From NCBI RefSeq assembly GCF_902859705.1, contig NZ_CADIJO010000002.1, positions 310,001 to 374,000 of the forward strand: DNA of 64,000 bases. Reading direction: 5' to 3'. Both the position numbers and the translations under genes were made by a program. The notes below the pieces were generated by a model. That model had not been told where the DNA came from, ran no database searches, and worked only from the letters and a program-made list of their open reading frames with translations. Below are positions 6,782-14,546 of the stretch, one piece after another (within the stretch, counting starts at the first letter, position 1; each line of letters starts with the position of its first letter). This DNA comes from Achromobacter deleyi. GTDB taxonomy: Bacteria > Pseudomonadota > Gammaproteobacteria > Burkholderiales > Burkholderiaceae_B.

Positions 6782-9358
6782 ATGACCCTGTTCTGTACCC
6801 GTCCCTTGCCGCTGATGCTGGCCCTGACCGCCGCGCTGTATGGCGCACCGCCCGCTTTCGCCGCGGGCGCAGGGGGCAATAGCGGAGGGGGCGTGTCCGG
6901 CGGCGGCGCGTTTGGCGGACCGTCCTTGGTGGGCGATGGGGGCGCTGCGTTCGGCCAGGTCGGACAGAACGGGACCGGCGTGAGCGGGGGCGCGCCCGGT
7001 AACAGTGGCGGTGATGTGTTGGGGTCCGGAAGCGCGGGGCAGACTGGGTTGCAGGGGCCGGTCGTGAGCTTGAACCCTTTCGCGTCCGTCGTCGGCGGGG
7101 GCGGCGGCGGCGGCGGCCTGATCATCGTCCAGTCCATGCTCGGACTCACCTCCGTGGGCGGCAGCGGCGGTATCGGGGTGCAGCTATCCGGCGCGGCGGC
7201 GCACCAATTGGATAACCAGGGGCTGATCGTGGGCGGGGGCGGCGGCGGCGGTGGGATGATCGACTGGGGCTCAGTGCCGAATCCGATTCCGGACCCGTCC
7301 AGCGCGCGGGGCGGCCAGGGCGGCGCGGGCGTGCTGGCGCAAGGAACTGGCGCGGTGCTGGTCAATAGCGGGCAGATCTGGGGCGGCGGCGGGGGCGGGG
7401 GCGGTCGAGTGGTCACCCTGGACAGCAGTAACGCATCGGTGATCCTGGTCAACCGCGGCGGCGACGGCGGCGCGGGCGTCGTGCTGGCGGGCGACACGCA
7501 GCGCCTGCTCAACCTGGGTGAAATCCGCGGCGGCAACGCCGGGACGGGGGGAACGTCGGGCCAGGGCAAAGGCGGCATCGGCGTGCAGGTGACCGGCAAT
7601 GACACCATCGTCACTCAACAGGGCACGATCATCGCGGGGCTGGACGGTGGCGGCACCCGCGGCGTTGCTGTCTCGCTGTCGGGCACCGGCAATACGCTGG
7701 TGCTGACGCAAGGGTCCACGACCCTGGGCGACGTGGTGTTCAGCGCGGCGGGCGGCAATCGCTTGCAGATCGGTGGCGGGTCGACGGCCACGGTTGCTCT
7801 CACGGGCAATCTCACGTTTGGCACGACCGGCCTGTACGGCGTGCGCGCCACGCCCACCGCGATGGACCGATTGAACATCAGCGGCCTGGCAGCGCTGGCG
7901 GGCGCCACGGTCGAGGTGGCGGCGCAGGCCGGCACCTATAACGAACATTTCAGCCAGGTGGTGTTGACCGCGGGCGGCACCTTTGCGGGGTCGCGCTTTG
8001 CCGGGGTGACCAGCAACCTGGCGTACCTGACGCCGTCGTTGTCGTATTCGGCCGACGACAAGCAGGTGACCTTGACGCTGTCGCGCACGGTGGTGCCGCC
8101 CGTCGATCCGGTTACGCCCGTTGACCCCGTCACACCGGTCGACCCGGGTTTGCCCGTCAATCCCGGCACGCCGGTCGATCCGGGCACTGGCGGCACGCCG
8201 CTGCGCTTTGCCGACCTGGTGTCCGGACGCAACGCCCGCGCCGCGGCCAATGCGGTCGAGTCGATGCCGGCGTCGAACAGCGTCTACGGCGCGGCCATCG
8301 GCCTGCCCGTGGGCGCACCGCAAGGCTTTTTCGCGGGCCTGTCGGGCGAGGCGCATGCCACGGTGGCCGCCGGCCTGAACAATCTGACCAGCGCCGTGCG
8401 CAACACGCCGCTGGATCAACTGCGCGGCAACCTGGCCGCGGGCAGCACGGCGGGGGCGCCGACCGCCGCCGCAGGGGTCAGCGATGCCGCGCCGTTGGCG
8501 TCGGCCCTGCCGGCATCGCAAGCGCGTCCGGTCTGGGCCCAATTGATCGGCAATTGGCAAAGCATCGGCGCCAGCGGCGGCAATGCCTCGGCGCGCCAGC
8601 ACACCGGCGGCGTGTTCGCAGGGGCAGATGGCGCGGTGGGCGGCGGCTGGCGCCTGGGCGGCGCGGTCGGGTACACGGACTCGCGCCTGACGGTGAATGA
8701 CCTGGCCTCGCGCGCCGATGTTTCCAGCTACAGCGCCATCGTCTACGGCGGCAAGGCTTTCTCGGTCGGCGCGGGCAAGCTCAACCTGATGGCGGGCGCG
8801 GCGTATTCCTGGCACGACATCCAGACCCGTCGCCAGATCGGCGGGGGCGGACTGGACCAGACGCTGACGGCAGACTACGGCGGCAACACGACGCAGGTAT
8901 TCACTGAACTGGGTTACGCGTTTGGCGTCACCGACGGCCTGACGCTGGAACCGTATGCCGGCGTCGCCTGGGCGGGTCAGCGCGTGCGCGGCTTCAGCGA
9001 ATCCGGCGGCAGTGCGGCCCTGTCCGGCGAATCGAGCAAGAACGACACCACCACCACCACGCTCGGCCTACGCGGCAAGCAGGCCGTGACGTTGGGCACG
9101 CTGGCCGGTTCCGTTTCGGCCGGCCTGGGCTGGCGTCACGCGTTCGGCGACCTGACGCCGGCCTCGCGCCTGGCCTTCGATGCGGGCCAGGCCTTCACCG
9201 TCACCGGTGCGCCGATCAGCCGCGACGCGGCCCTGGTGGAATTGGGCGCGGACCTGGCCGTCAGCCGCGGCGCGACCATCGGCCTGGCCTACGCGGGCCA
9301 ATATGCCAGCGCCAACCGCGACCATACCGGCCGCATCGAAGTGCGCTGGCAGTTCTGA
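6782..9358 (+). CDS. Autotransporter (type Va) with short glycine-rich passenger
   Basis: An 858-aa surface or secreted protein. The ATG at 6782 has GGAG 6 bp upstream and opens a signal peptide ending 'PPAFA'. The passenger (about 30-430) is built from imperfect 'LxNxGxIxGG' units typical of a beta-helix and contains three runs of exactly eight glycines (codons at 7094-7117, 7232-7255, 7382-7405). A proline-rich linker of VDP/VTP repeats (about 438-470) leads to an autotransporter beta-domain (about 590-858) ending 'RIEVRWQF' with the aromatic C-terminus needed for BAM recognition. No protease triad or RGD was seen. The passenger is small relative to the barrel, as in some adhesin-like members. 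Ligand and role are unknown. Confidence 0.88.
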   Translation: MTLFCTRPLPLMLALTAALYGAPPAFAAGAGGNSGGGVSGGGAFGGPSLVGDGGAAFGQVGQNGTGVSGGAPGNSGGDVLGSGSAGQTGLQGPVVSLNPFASVVGGGGGGGGLIIVQSMLGLTSVGGSGGIGVQLSGAAAHQLDNQGLIVGGGGGGGGMIDWGSVPNPIPDPSSARGGQGGAGVLAQGTGAVLVNSGQIWGGGGGGGGRVVTLDSSNASVILVNRGGDGGAGVVLAGDTQRLLNLGEIRGGNAGTGGTSGQGKGGIGVQVTGNDTIVTQQGTIIAGLDGGGTRGVAVSLSGTGNTLVLTQGSTTLGDVVFSAAGGNRLQIGGGSTATVALTGNLTFGTTGLYGVRATPTAMDRLNISGLAALAGATVEVAAQAGTYNEHFSQVVLTAGGTFAGSRFAGVTSNLAYLTPSLSYSADDKQVTLTLSRTVVPPVDPVTPVDPVTPVDPGLPVNPGTPVDPGTGGTPLRFADLVSGRNARAAANAVESMPASNSVYGAAIGLPVGAPQGFFAGLSGEAHATVAAGLNNLTSAVRNTPLDQLRGNLAAGSTAGAPTAAAGVSDAAPLASALPASQARPVWAQLIGNWQSIGASGGNASARQHTGGVFAGADGAVGGGWRLGGAVGYTDSRLTVNDLASRADVSSYSAIVYGGKAFSVGAGKLNLMAGAAYSWHDIQTRRQIGGGGLDQTLTADYGGNTTQVFTELGYAFGVTDGLTLEPYAGVAWAGQRVRGFSESGGSAALSGESSKNDTTTTTLGLRGKQAVTLGTLAGSVSAGLGWRHAFGDLTPASRLAFDAGQAFTVTGAPISRDAALVELGADLAVSRGATIGLAYAGQYASANRDHTGRIEVRWQF

Positions 9359-9443
9359 GCACGCCTGGGCCGCGACGAACCCGGCTTTGCACCGGGCGAT
9401 GCGCGGCGGCACGGATGCGCCGCGTCCGCCACGCTTGCCACGG

Positions 9444-10373
9444 TCACCACGCTTGCCTGGCCAACGCCTCGCCGGCCAGATCGAACAGCCGGCGTGCGTC
9501 CGGCGTCAGCCCCAGCATATGGATGCACGCATGCACCATGCCTGGCAGCAGATGGTCGCGCGCATCCACGCCGGCCTCGCGCAGCTTGCGGGCATACGCC
9601 TGCCCTTCATCGCGCAGCGGATCGTATTCGCAGATCAGCAACGTGGCGGGCGGCAGGCCGGCCAGGTCGGCACGCAGCGGCGACGCATAGGGCGACGCAC
9701 CGTCGGCCTCGTTCACCAGATAGGTGAACCAGCAATAGCGCATCACTTCTTCGGTCAGGAAGAAATTCTGGCCGTACGCCTGGTACGACGCTGTGGAAAA
9801 GTCATGGTCCACCACCGGATAGCACAGCAACTGGTGGGCAATGGCCGGACCCTGGCGATCGCGCGCCATGATCGCGGCGGCCGCGGCCAGGTTGCCGCCC
9901 GCGCTGTCGCCGCCCACCGCAATGCGGGCGGGGTCGATGCCCAGGCGGTCCGCGTGCTCGGACACCCAGACCAGCGCGGCATAGAAGTCCTCGAGCGGAA
10001 TCGGGAACTTGCTTTCCGGCGTCAGCCGGTAGTCCACCGACAGCACCTTGCATTGCGTCGCGTTGGCGAGCGCGCGGCAGGGGTTGTCGTAAAGTTCCAG
10101 CGAACACTGGAACCAGCCGCCGCCGTGTGCGAACACCAACGCCGGCAGCACGGCATCGGGCGCCGCGCCGTCTGGGATATAGGCGCGCACGCGGATCGGA
10201 TGGCCCTCGTGGCCAGGCACCGTCCAGGTGTCGATGGCCGCCACCGCTTCGAGCGGGCCATGCAGTTCACGCAAGCCGATCTCGGCGGCCTCGCGGCGCG
10301 CCGCCAGCTCCAGCGGTGCAGCCACCGACGACAGGCGCCGCAGATAGGTATTGATGCGGGGATCCAACGGCAT
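9444..10373 (-). CDS. Alpha/beta hydrolase, hormone-sensitive-lipase family
   Basis: A 309-aa esterase-like enzyme. The HSL-family oxyanion motif HGGGW is at 83-87 and the nucleophile elbow GDSAGG at 155-160 (Ser157). An Asp in 'CEYDPLRDEG' and a His in 'GMVHACIH' complete a plausible triad. It is probably cytoplasmic, since no signal peptide is seen. It is the last gene of a leftward unit with another hydrolase (3-bp gap) and a sugar-isomerase-like protein, under a divergent TetR. Hydrolysis of short-chain esters or lactones is known for the family; the substrate here is unknown. Confidence 0.85.
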   Translation of the reverse strand: MPLDPRINTYLRRLSSVAAPLELAARREAAEIGLRELHGPLEAVAAIDTWTVPGHEGHPIRVRAYIPDGAAPDAVLPALVFAHGGGWFQCSLELYDNPCRALANATQCKVLSVDYRLTPESKFPIPLEDFYAALVWVSEHADRLGIDPARIAVGGDSAGGNLAAAAAIMARDRQGPAIAHQLLCYPVVDHDFSTASYQAYGQNFFLTEEVMRYCWFTYLVNEADGASPYASPLRADLAGLPPATLLICEYDPLRDEGQAYARKLREAGVDARDHLLPGMVHACIHMLGLTPDARRLFDLAGEALARQAW

Positions 10374-10376
10374 GGC

Positions 10377-11261
10377 TCAACCCTCGCGCGACAGGAACGG
10401 CAGCAGGTGCGCCAGGAATTCATCCGGGCACTCTTCCGTCACGAAGTGGCCGCAGTCCGGGATGATGGCGCCGCGCACGTCCGTGGCCGCGCGCTGCATG
10501 GTCACCAGCGGGGCATCGCGCGTGGCGTGCTCGGCGCCGATGGCCAGCACCGGCATCGTCAACCGCGTGCGAGCGCGCTCGGTGTTCTGGCGCACCGTCT
10601 CGGGAATCGCGCGGTAATACGCGAAGCCGCCGCGCAGCCCGCCCGGCGCCGCATACGCATCGATGTACGCCTGCGACGCCACGCGGTCGCGGCGGTGCGA
10701 CCACTTGTCGAACATATACGTCAGGTAGGCCTGTTCGCGGCCGGCGATCAGCGCCTCGGGCAGGTCGGGCAGTCGGTTGAACATGAAATGCCACAGGAAC
10801 ACATTGTCGGCCGGCGGCGCGAAGATCGTCGGTTCGGGCGCCAGGCCGGGAATCACGGCCTCGGTCAGCGCCAGGCGCGAGACGACGCCCGGGAAATCGC
10901 TGGCCAGCGCATAGGCCACCCACATGCCGATATCGTGCCCCACCACCTGGTAGCGCGCGTGGCCCAGCTGCGTCATCAACTGATGCAGCGTGGCAGCGAT
11001 GGCGCCGGTGTCGTAGCCGCAGGTGGGATGGTCCGAATCACCGGTGCCCGGCGGGTCCACGGCAATGGCCATGTAACCCTGGGCGGCCAGCGCGTGCATC
11101 ACGTGACGCCAGGTCAGCCAGGTCTGCGGCCAGCCGGGTATCAGCAGTACGGGCGTGCCGCTGCCGGCAATGGCGCAATGCACGCGTGCGCCGTTGACGA
11201 TGAGATAACGATGCGAAAAGTCTGCGCCTGCGGGAAGGTAGGCGTCGTGGGGATGGGTCAT
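10377..11261 (-). CDS. Alpha/beta hydrolase (epoxide hydrolase/dehalogenase-like fold)
   Basis: A 294-aa protein of the alpha/beta hydrolase 1 family. Visible elements are an N-terminal 'VHCAIAGSG' strand, an oxyanion 'PGWPQT' loop, and the elbow 'VVGHDIGMWVAY', where Asp rather than Ser sits at the nucleophile position. An Asp nucleophile is characteristic of epoxide hydrolases and haloalkane or fluoroacetate dehalogenases. The C-terminal 'DCGHFVTEECP' supplies the catalytic His. ATG 11261 was chosen; an in-frame TTG at 11291 would leave only 8 bp after the upstream gene. The stop lies 3 bp before the next hydrolase start, so the genes are cotranscribed. The substrate is unknown. Confidence 0.83.
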   Translation of the reverse strand: MTHPHDAYLPAGADFSHRYLIVNGARVHCAIAGSGTPVLLIPGWPQTWLTWRHVMHALAAQGYMAIAVDPPGTGDSDHPTCGYDTGAIAATLHQLMTQLGHARYQVVGHDIGMWVAYALASDFPGVVSRLALTEAVIPGLAPEPTIFAPPADNVFLWHFMFNRLPDLPEALIAGREQAYLTYMFDKWSHRRDRVASQAYIDAYAAPGGLRGGFAYYRAIPETVRQNTERARTRLTMPVLAIGAEHATRDAPLVTMQRAATDVRGAIIPDCGHFVTEECPDEFLAHLLPFLSREG

Positions 11262-11299
11262 GACTGCGAGTCCAGATTCGTTATGGTTCAAGAGTGAAT

Positions 11300-12385
11300 T
11301 CAGGCAATGCCGAGCAGCGTGTTGATCTGGCGCTGATCGATCGCGGCGCCCGCGAAGTCATCGAAGATCTTGTCGGTCACCGGGATGATGTGCTGCTTGA
11401 TGAAGGCCGCGCCTTCACGCGCGCCGGTCTGCTGGTCCTTCAGGCAGCATTCCCATTCCAGCGCCGCCCAGCCCTGATAGCCGTGGTGCGCCAGCTTCGA
11501 GAAGATCGCCTTGAAGTCCACCTGGCCGTCACCCAGCGAGCGAAAGCGCCCGGCGCGGTTCACCCACGACTGATAGCCGCCGTAGATGCCCTGGCGCCCG
11601 GTTGGATTGAACTCCGCATCCTTCACATGGAACATGCGGATGTGGTCCTTGTAGATGTCCAGGTAATCCAGGTAGTTCAGCTGCTGCAGCACGAAATGGC
11701 TGGGGTCGAACAGAATGCCGCAGCGCGCGTGGCCGCCGACGCGTTCGTGGAACATCTCGAACGTCACCCCGTCGTGCAGGTCTTCGCTGGGATGGATCTC
11801 GAAGCACAGATTCACGCCTTGTTCATCGCAGGCATCCAGCACCGGCAGCCAGCGGCGCGCCAGCTCGTCGAAAGCGGTCTCGATCAGCCCTTCGGGGCGC
11901 TGCGGAAACGGAAACAGATAGGGCCAGGCGAACGAGCCCGAGAACGTGCCCATCTCCGTCAGGCCCAGCCGGCGCGAGGCCTGGGCCGCCAGCACCAGAT
12001 TGCGGCGCGCCCACTCGGTGCGCGCCTGCGCATTGCCACGCACCTGCACCGGTGCAAACGTATCGAACATCGCGTCATAGGCCGGATGCACCGCCAGCAA
12101 CTGACCGAAGATATGCGTCGTCAGTTCGCTGATCACCAGACCGTGACTCGCCAGCATCCCGGTGATCTCGTCGCAGTAGTCCTGGCTGGTCGCGGCCAGC
12201 TCCACATTGAAAAAGCGCTCGTCCCAGGCCGGCACCTGCAACGCCTTGAAGCCCAACCCGGCCGCCCATTCGGCCACGGCTGGCAAGCTGTTGAACGGCG
12301 CGGCCGCGTCGCTGAATTGCGCCAGGTGGATGCTGGGGCCTTTGAGAGTCTGCAGGGCAGGGGCTTGCTTGGAGTGCGTATGCAT
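11300..12385 (-). CDS. Sugar phosphate isomerase/epimerase-like TIM-barrel protein
   Basis: A 361-aa member of the AP-endonuclease-2/xylose-isomerase-like TIM barrel group. Probable metal ligands are spread along the barrel as expected: Glu in 'CFEIHPSED', Asp in 'ILFDPSHF', His in 'MFHVKDAEF' and Glu in 'ALEWECC'. The start at 12385 ('MHTHSKQ') is preferred; the frame upstream of it is an antisense extension into the regulatory region. It is first in a leftward operon with two alpha/beta hydrolases. Relatives act in inositol, sugar-acid and ketosugar catabolism; the reaction here is not determined. A palindrome 46 bp upstream is a likely repressor site. Confidence 0.85.
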   Translation of the reverse strand: MHTHSKQAPALQTLKGPSIHLAQFSDAAAPFNSLPAVAEWAAGLGFKALQVPAWDERFFNVELAATSQDYCDEITGMLASHGLVISELTTHIFGQLLAVHPAYDAMFDTFAPVQVRGNAQARTEWARRNLVLAAQASRRLGLTEMGTFSGSFAWPYLFPFPQRPEGLIETAFDELARRWLPVLDACDEQGVNLCFEIHPSEDLHDGVTFEMFHERVGGHARCGILFDPSHFVLQQLNYLDYLDIYKDHIRMFHVKDAEFNPTGRQGIYGGYQSWVNRAGRFRSLGDGQVDFKAIFSKLAHHGYQGWAALEWECCLKDQQTGAREGAAFIKQHIIPVTDKIFDDFAGAAIDQRQINTLLGIA

Positions 12386-12430
12386 GATGATTTCAGTCAG
12401 TGACCCGCCGCCAATCGGCAGGTTCAATTG

Positions 12431-12446
12431 TTTGTCGACCGACAAA
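12431..12446. promoter_or_regulatory. Palindromic operator between isomerase operon and TetR gene
   Basis: TTTGTCG and CGACAAA form perfect 7-bp arms around AC. The site lies between divergent genes, 46 bp from the isomerase start and 102 bp from the tetR start, where a TetR dimer would control the operon. The pairing of site and regulator is inferred from position. Confidence 0.6.
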
Positions 12447-12547
12447 GAATAGACCGAAACAGGCACCCCACGCAAGCGCCGCCGCGCACATCGCCATCGC
12501 CAGGCGCGGCGGTACACTACGAAAAACGTCAACTTTTCAGGCACGAC

Positions 12548-13141
12548 ATGGCAGGCAGACCCCGCGAATTCGACCGCGACACCGCATTGCAACAGGCCAT
12601 GCTGGCCTTCTGGCAGCATGGCTACGAAGGCACGTCCATGGCCGACCTGGTCGCCGCCACGGGCCTGGCATCAGCGCGCCTGTACGCCGCCTTCGGCTCC
12701 AAGGAAGCCCTGTTCCGCGAAGCCGTCGAACGCTACGAAACCGGCGACGGCAGCTTCGCCGAAACCGCCTTGCAATCCGCCGACGTACGCGAAGCCGTCG
12801 AAAAAATGCTGCAGGACGCCGTCGCCACCTACACCCGCCGAGGCCGTCCGCAAGGCTGCATGGTCGTCACCGCCGCCACCAACTACGCCGCCGACAACGA
12901 GCCCGTCATGCGCTGGCTCACCTCGCACCGCAAGGCCCGCACCCAATCCATCATCGACCGCCTGGACGCCGCGCAACGCAGCGGCGAACTCAAGCCTGGC
13001 ACCGACGTGCAAGCCCTGGGCGACTACTACGCCGCCGTCCTGCACGGCCTCTCGGTACAAGCCCGCGACGGCGTCAGTCGCCCACGCCTGCTGGCCCTGA
13101 TCGGCCCGTCCATGACACCGCTGGCCGAGGCCAAGGCTTGA
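12548..13141 (+). CDS. TetR family transcriptional regulator
   Basis: A 197-aa regulator starting 'MAGRPREFD'. The N-terminal helix-turn-helix is clear ('GYEGTSMADLVAATGLA' then 'LYAAFGSKEALFREA'), typical of the AcrR/YcdC-type branch. The C-terminal ligand domain contains 'RGRPQGCMVV', common in TetR proteins annotated as AefR/AcrR-like. It is divergent from the isomerase-hydrolase operon with a 7+7 palindrome between them, so it probably represses that operon until an inducer binds. A 7-bp hairpin (13142-13160) follows the stop. Confidence 0.88.
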   Translation: MAGRPREFDRDTALQQAMLAFWQHGYEGTSMADLVAATGLASARLYAAFGSKEALFREAVERYETGDGSFAETALQSADVREAVEKMLQDAVATYTRRGRPQGCMVVTAATNYAADNEPVMRWLTSHRKARTQSIIDRLDAAQRSGELKPGTDVQALGDYYAAVLHGLSVQARDGVSRPRLLALIGPSMTPLAEAKA

Positions 13142-13160
13142 CGTAGCGCTCGTCGCTACG
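13142..13160 (+). terminator. Hairpin after tetR, possible weak terminator
   Basis: CGTAGCG and CGCTACG form a perfect 7-bp stem with a 5-nt loop immediately after the tetR stop codon. No T tract follows, so it is either a Rho-dependent end or an RNA-stabilising hairpin. Confidence 0.35.
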
Positions 13161-13250
13161 GGAAAAGTCCGCTTCAACCTGCGCCTCAACTCGCGTCCAA
13201 AACCAGCACCTCGACGTGCGTCAGCCCCCGCCAAATTGCAGCCGTCATGA

Positions 13251-13412
13251 GCCTGTTGCGTGCGTGGCCTGTGGGGCGGGGCGTGTAGATGCGCCCGAGG
13301 GAATCCGTAGGGAAGGCCGAAGGCCTGTACGAGGATGACGAAGGGGCAGTCCGGAGCGAAGGCTCCGGACCGCAATCGTAGCCCCGCCCCACAGGCCACG
13401 CACGCAACAGGC
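13251..13412. repeat. Structured intergenic element with 32-bp perfect terminal inverted repeats
   Basis: Positions 13251-13282 are the exact reverse complement of 13381-13412 (32 of 32). The 98-bp interior holds two more hairpins: AGGCC/GGCCT around GAA (13314-13326) and GTCCGGAG/CTCCGGAC around CGAAGG (13349-13370). CGAAGG occurs three times (13318, 13339, 13357). The outer arms can be extended by TGAGCC if a 3-nt bulge is allowed. No credible coding frame lies inside. Flanking 11-bp direct copies of GTCCAAAACCA (13195-13205, 13453-13463) may be coincidental. It could be a MITE-like or REP-like intergenic repeat, a cruciform, or a structured RNA; copy number in the genome would decide. The rest of 13161-13638 holds nothing I recognise apart from the ribosome site of the next gene. 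Confidence 0.7.
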
Positions 13413-13638
13413 GGCTCAAGAACTCCACTCGTCCACGTACAACAACGCGCGAGTCCAAAACCAAAAAAACCAGGGCCACTCCCCCCTGGAACGCCACTTG
13501 CGGATACCCAGGTTCCGAGCGCAAACACCGCTCCGAACCCGGCCGGCCTTCCCCAAGCACCGGTCATTTCTTCAAGCAAGTGGCAAGACGACACCTCCCA
13601 TGATGGACAGCGCGGCAACCCCGCACAGGAGAACAGCG

Positions 13639-14043
13639 ATGGAACAACAGCAGACCACCAATATCGTCGGCGGCCCCAAGACCTCGGCCCAAGGCCCCGG
13701 CCCCGAAGTCATGGCCGCCAACACGCTCGAAGGCAACGACGTCTACAACGCCGAAGGCGACACCCTTGGCGACATCAAAGCCATCATGATCGACGTGCCC
13801 CGCGGCCGCGTTGCCTACGCCGTGCTGTCGCGCGGCGGCATCCTGGGCATGGGCGAAAAGCTCTTTGCCATTCCGTGGGCCGCCCTGAAACTGGATACCG
13901 ACCGCAAATGCTTCGTGCTGCACGTCGACAAGGAAACCCTCAAGAACGCACCCGGGTTCGACAAAGACAACTGGCCCCGCATGGCCGATGAAACCTGGGC
14001 CCGCGACCTGCACAAGTACTACAACCAGGACATCTACTGGTAG
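13639..14043 (+). CDS. PRC-barrel domain protein
   Basis: A 134-aa cytoplasmic protein; AGGAG precedes the ATG at 13639. The central region ('NDVYNAEGDTLGDIKAIMID' through 'KLFAIPWAALKL') is a PRC-barrel, a small beta-barrel found in ribosome maturation factors, photosynthetic reaction centres and many stress-linked stand-alone proteins. The N-terminus is polar and probably disordered. Stand-alone members are often stress-induced, but the role here is unknown. Its 3' end overlaps the convergent marR gene by 10 bp. Confidence 0.82.
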   Translation: MEQQQTTNIVGGPKTSAQGPGPEVMAANTLEGNDVYNAEGDTLGDIKAIMIDVPRGRVAYAVLSRGGILGMGEKLFAIPWAALKLDTDRKCFVLHVDKETLKNAPGFDKDNWPRMADETWARDLHKYYNQDIYW

Positions 14044-14474
14044 GCGCTTTCCACCAGGCGCAGCAGCAGGCGGGCCAGCAGCTCGCGTTCCGCCGGCTCG
14101 AAAATCGCACAGGCCTCGTCGTCCATCTGTTTCAGGACGGCGCGGCCTGGCTCCAGCTTGCGCATCGCCGCCGGTGTCAGCGACACCAGGCTGCTACGCC
14201 CGTCAGTCGGCGACGGTTCGCGCCGCACCAGCCCGTCGCGTTCCATGCGCGCCAGCAGTTGCGCCATGCTGGGCTGCTCCACCCCTGTCGTCTCGGCCAA
14301 TGCCTTTTGCGTCATCCGGCCGCCACCCTTCAACGCCACCAGCACCGGCAGCTGTGACGCCGTCACGCCCAGCGGCCGCAACCGCTCGTCGACCTGTTTG
14401 GCCATGACGCGGGCGTACTGGTTGATGAGCAGGGTCGGCATCTGCCGGGGTTGCCAATCGACGGGGTCGGGCAT
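14034..14474 (-). CDS. MarR family transcriptional regulator
   Basis: A 146-aa winged-helix regulator: helix-turn-helix 'MTQKALAETTGVEQPSMAQLLARM', wing 'REPSPTDGRSSLVSLT', flanked by dimerisation helices. It is divergent from the FAD monooxygenase gene with two identical 12-bp dyads in between (14493-14504, 14514-14525), so it very probably represses that gene and itself. Inducers of MarR proteins are usually phenolics or other small aromatic or amphipathic compounds; none can be named here. Confidence 0.88.
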   Translation of the reverse strand: MPDPVDWQPRQMPTLLINQYARVMAKQVDERLRPLGVTASQLPVLVALKGGGRMTQKALAETTGVEQPSMAQLLARMERDGLVRREPSPTDGRSSLVSLTPAAMRKLEPGRAVLKQMDDEACAIFEPAERELLARLLLRLVESAYQ

Positions 14475-14492
14475 GAATATCCTTTTACTTTA

Positions 14493-14525
14493 ATAGGCAC
14501 CTATGTAATATACATAGGCACCTAT
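14493..14525. promoter_or_regulatory. Tandem MarR operator dyads
   Basis: Two identical copies of ATAGGCACCTAT (ATAGG/CCTAT arms) at 14493-14504 and 14514-14525, 21 bp centre to centre, i.e. two helical turns, with a further TATGTA/TACATA symmetry between them. The array fills the marR-monooxygenase intergenic region, 19 bp from the marR start and 22 bp from the monooxygenase start. Confidence 0.8.
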
Positions 14526-14546
14526 CAAGTTAAAGGAAATGCCGCC

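Noticed and set aside
7094-7405. Regularly spaced GGC/GGG tracts as a possible tandem-repeat or CRISPR-like array
   Set aside because: They are codons for Gly8 blocks within a coding beta-helix repeat; spacers are homologous, not unique.
7271-8815. 514-codon open frame antisense to the autotransporter
   Set aside because: No domain, no ribosome site, Arg-rich; the opposite strand encodes a complete autotransporter.
9180-11297. 705-codon open frame antisense to the two hydrolases
   Set aside because: Sense frames contain intact catalytic motifs; this frame has none.
12671-13618. 315-codon bottom-strand frame across tetR and the structured element
   Set aside because: Half is antisense to a clear TetR gene and the rest crosses the inverted repeats; Gly/Phe-rich without recognisable domain or start signal.
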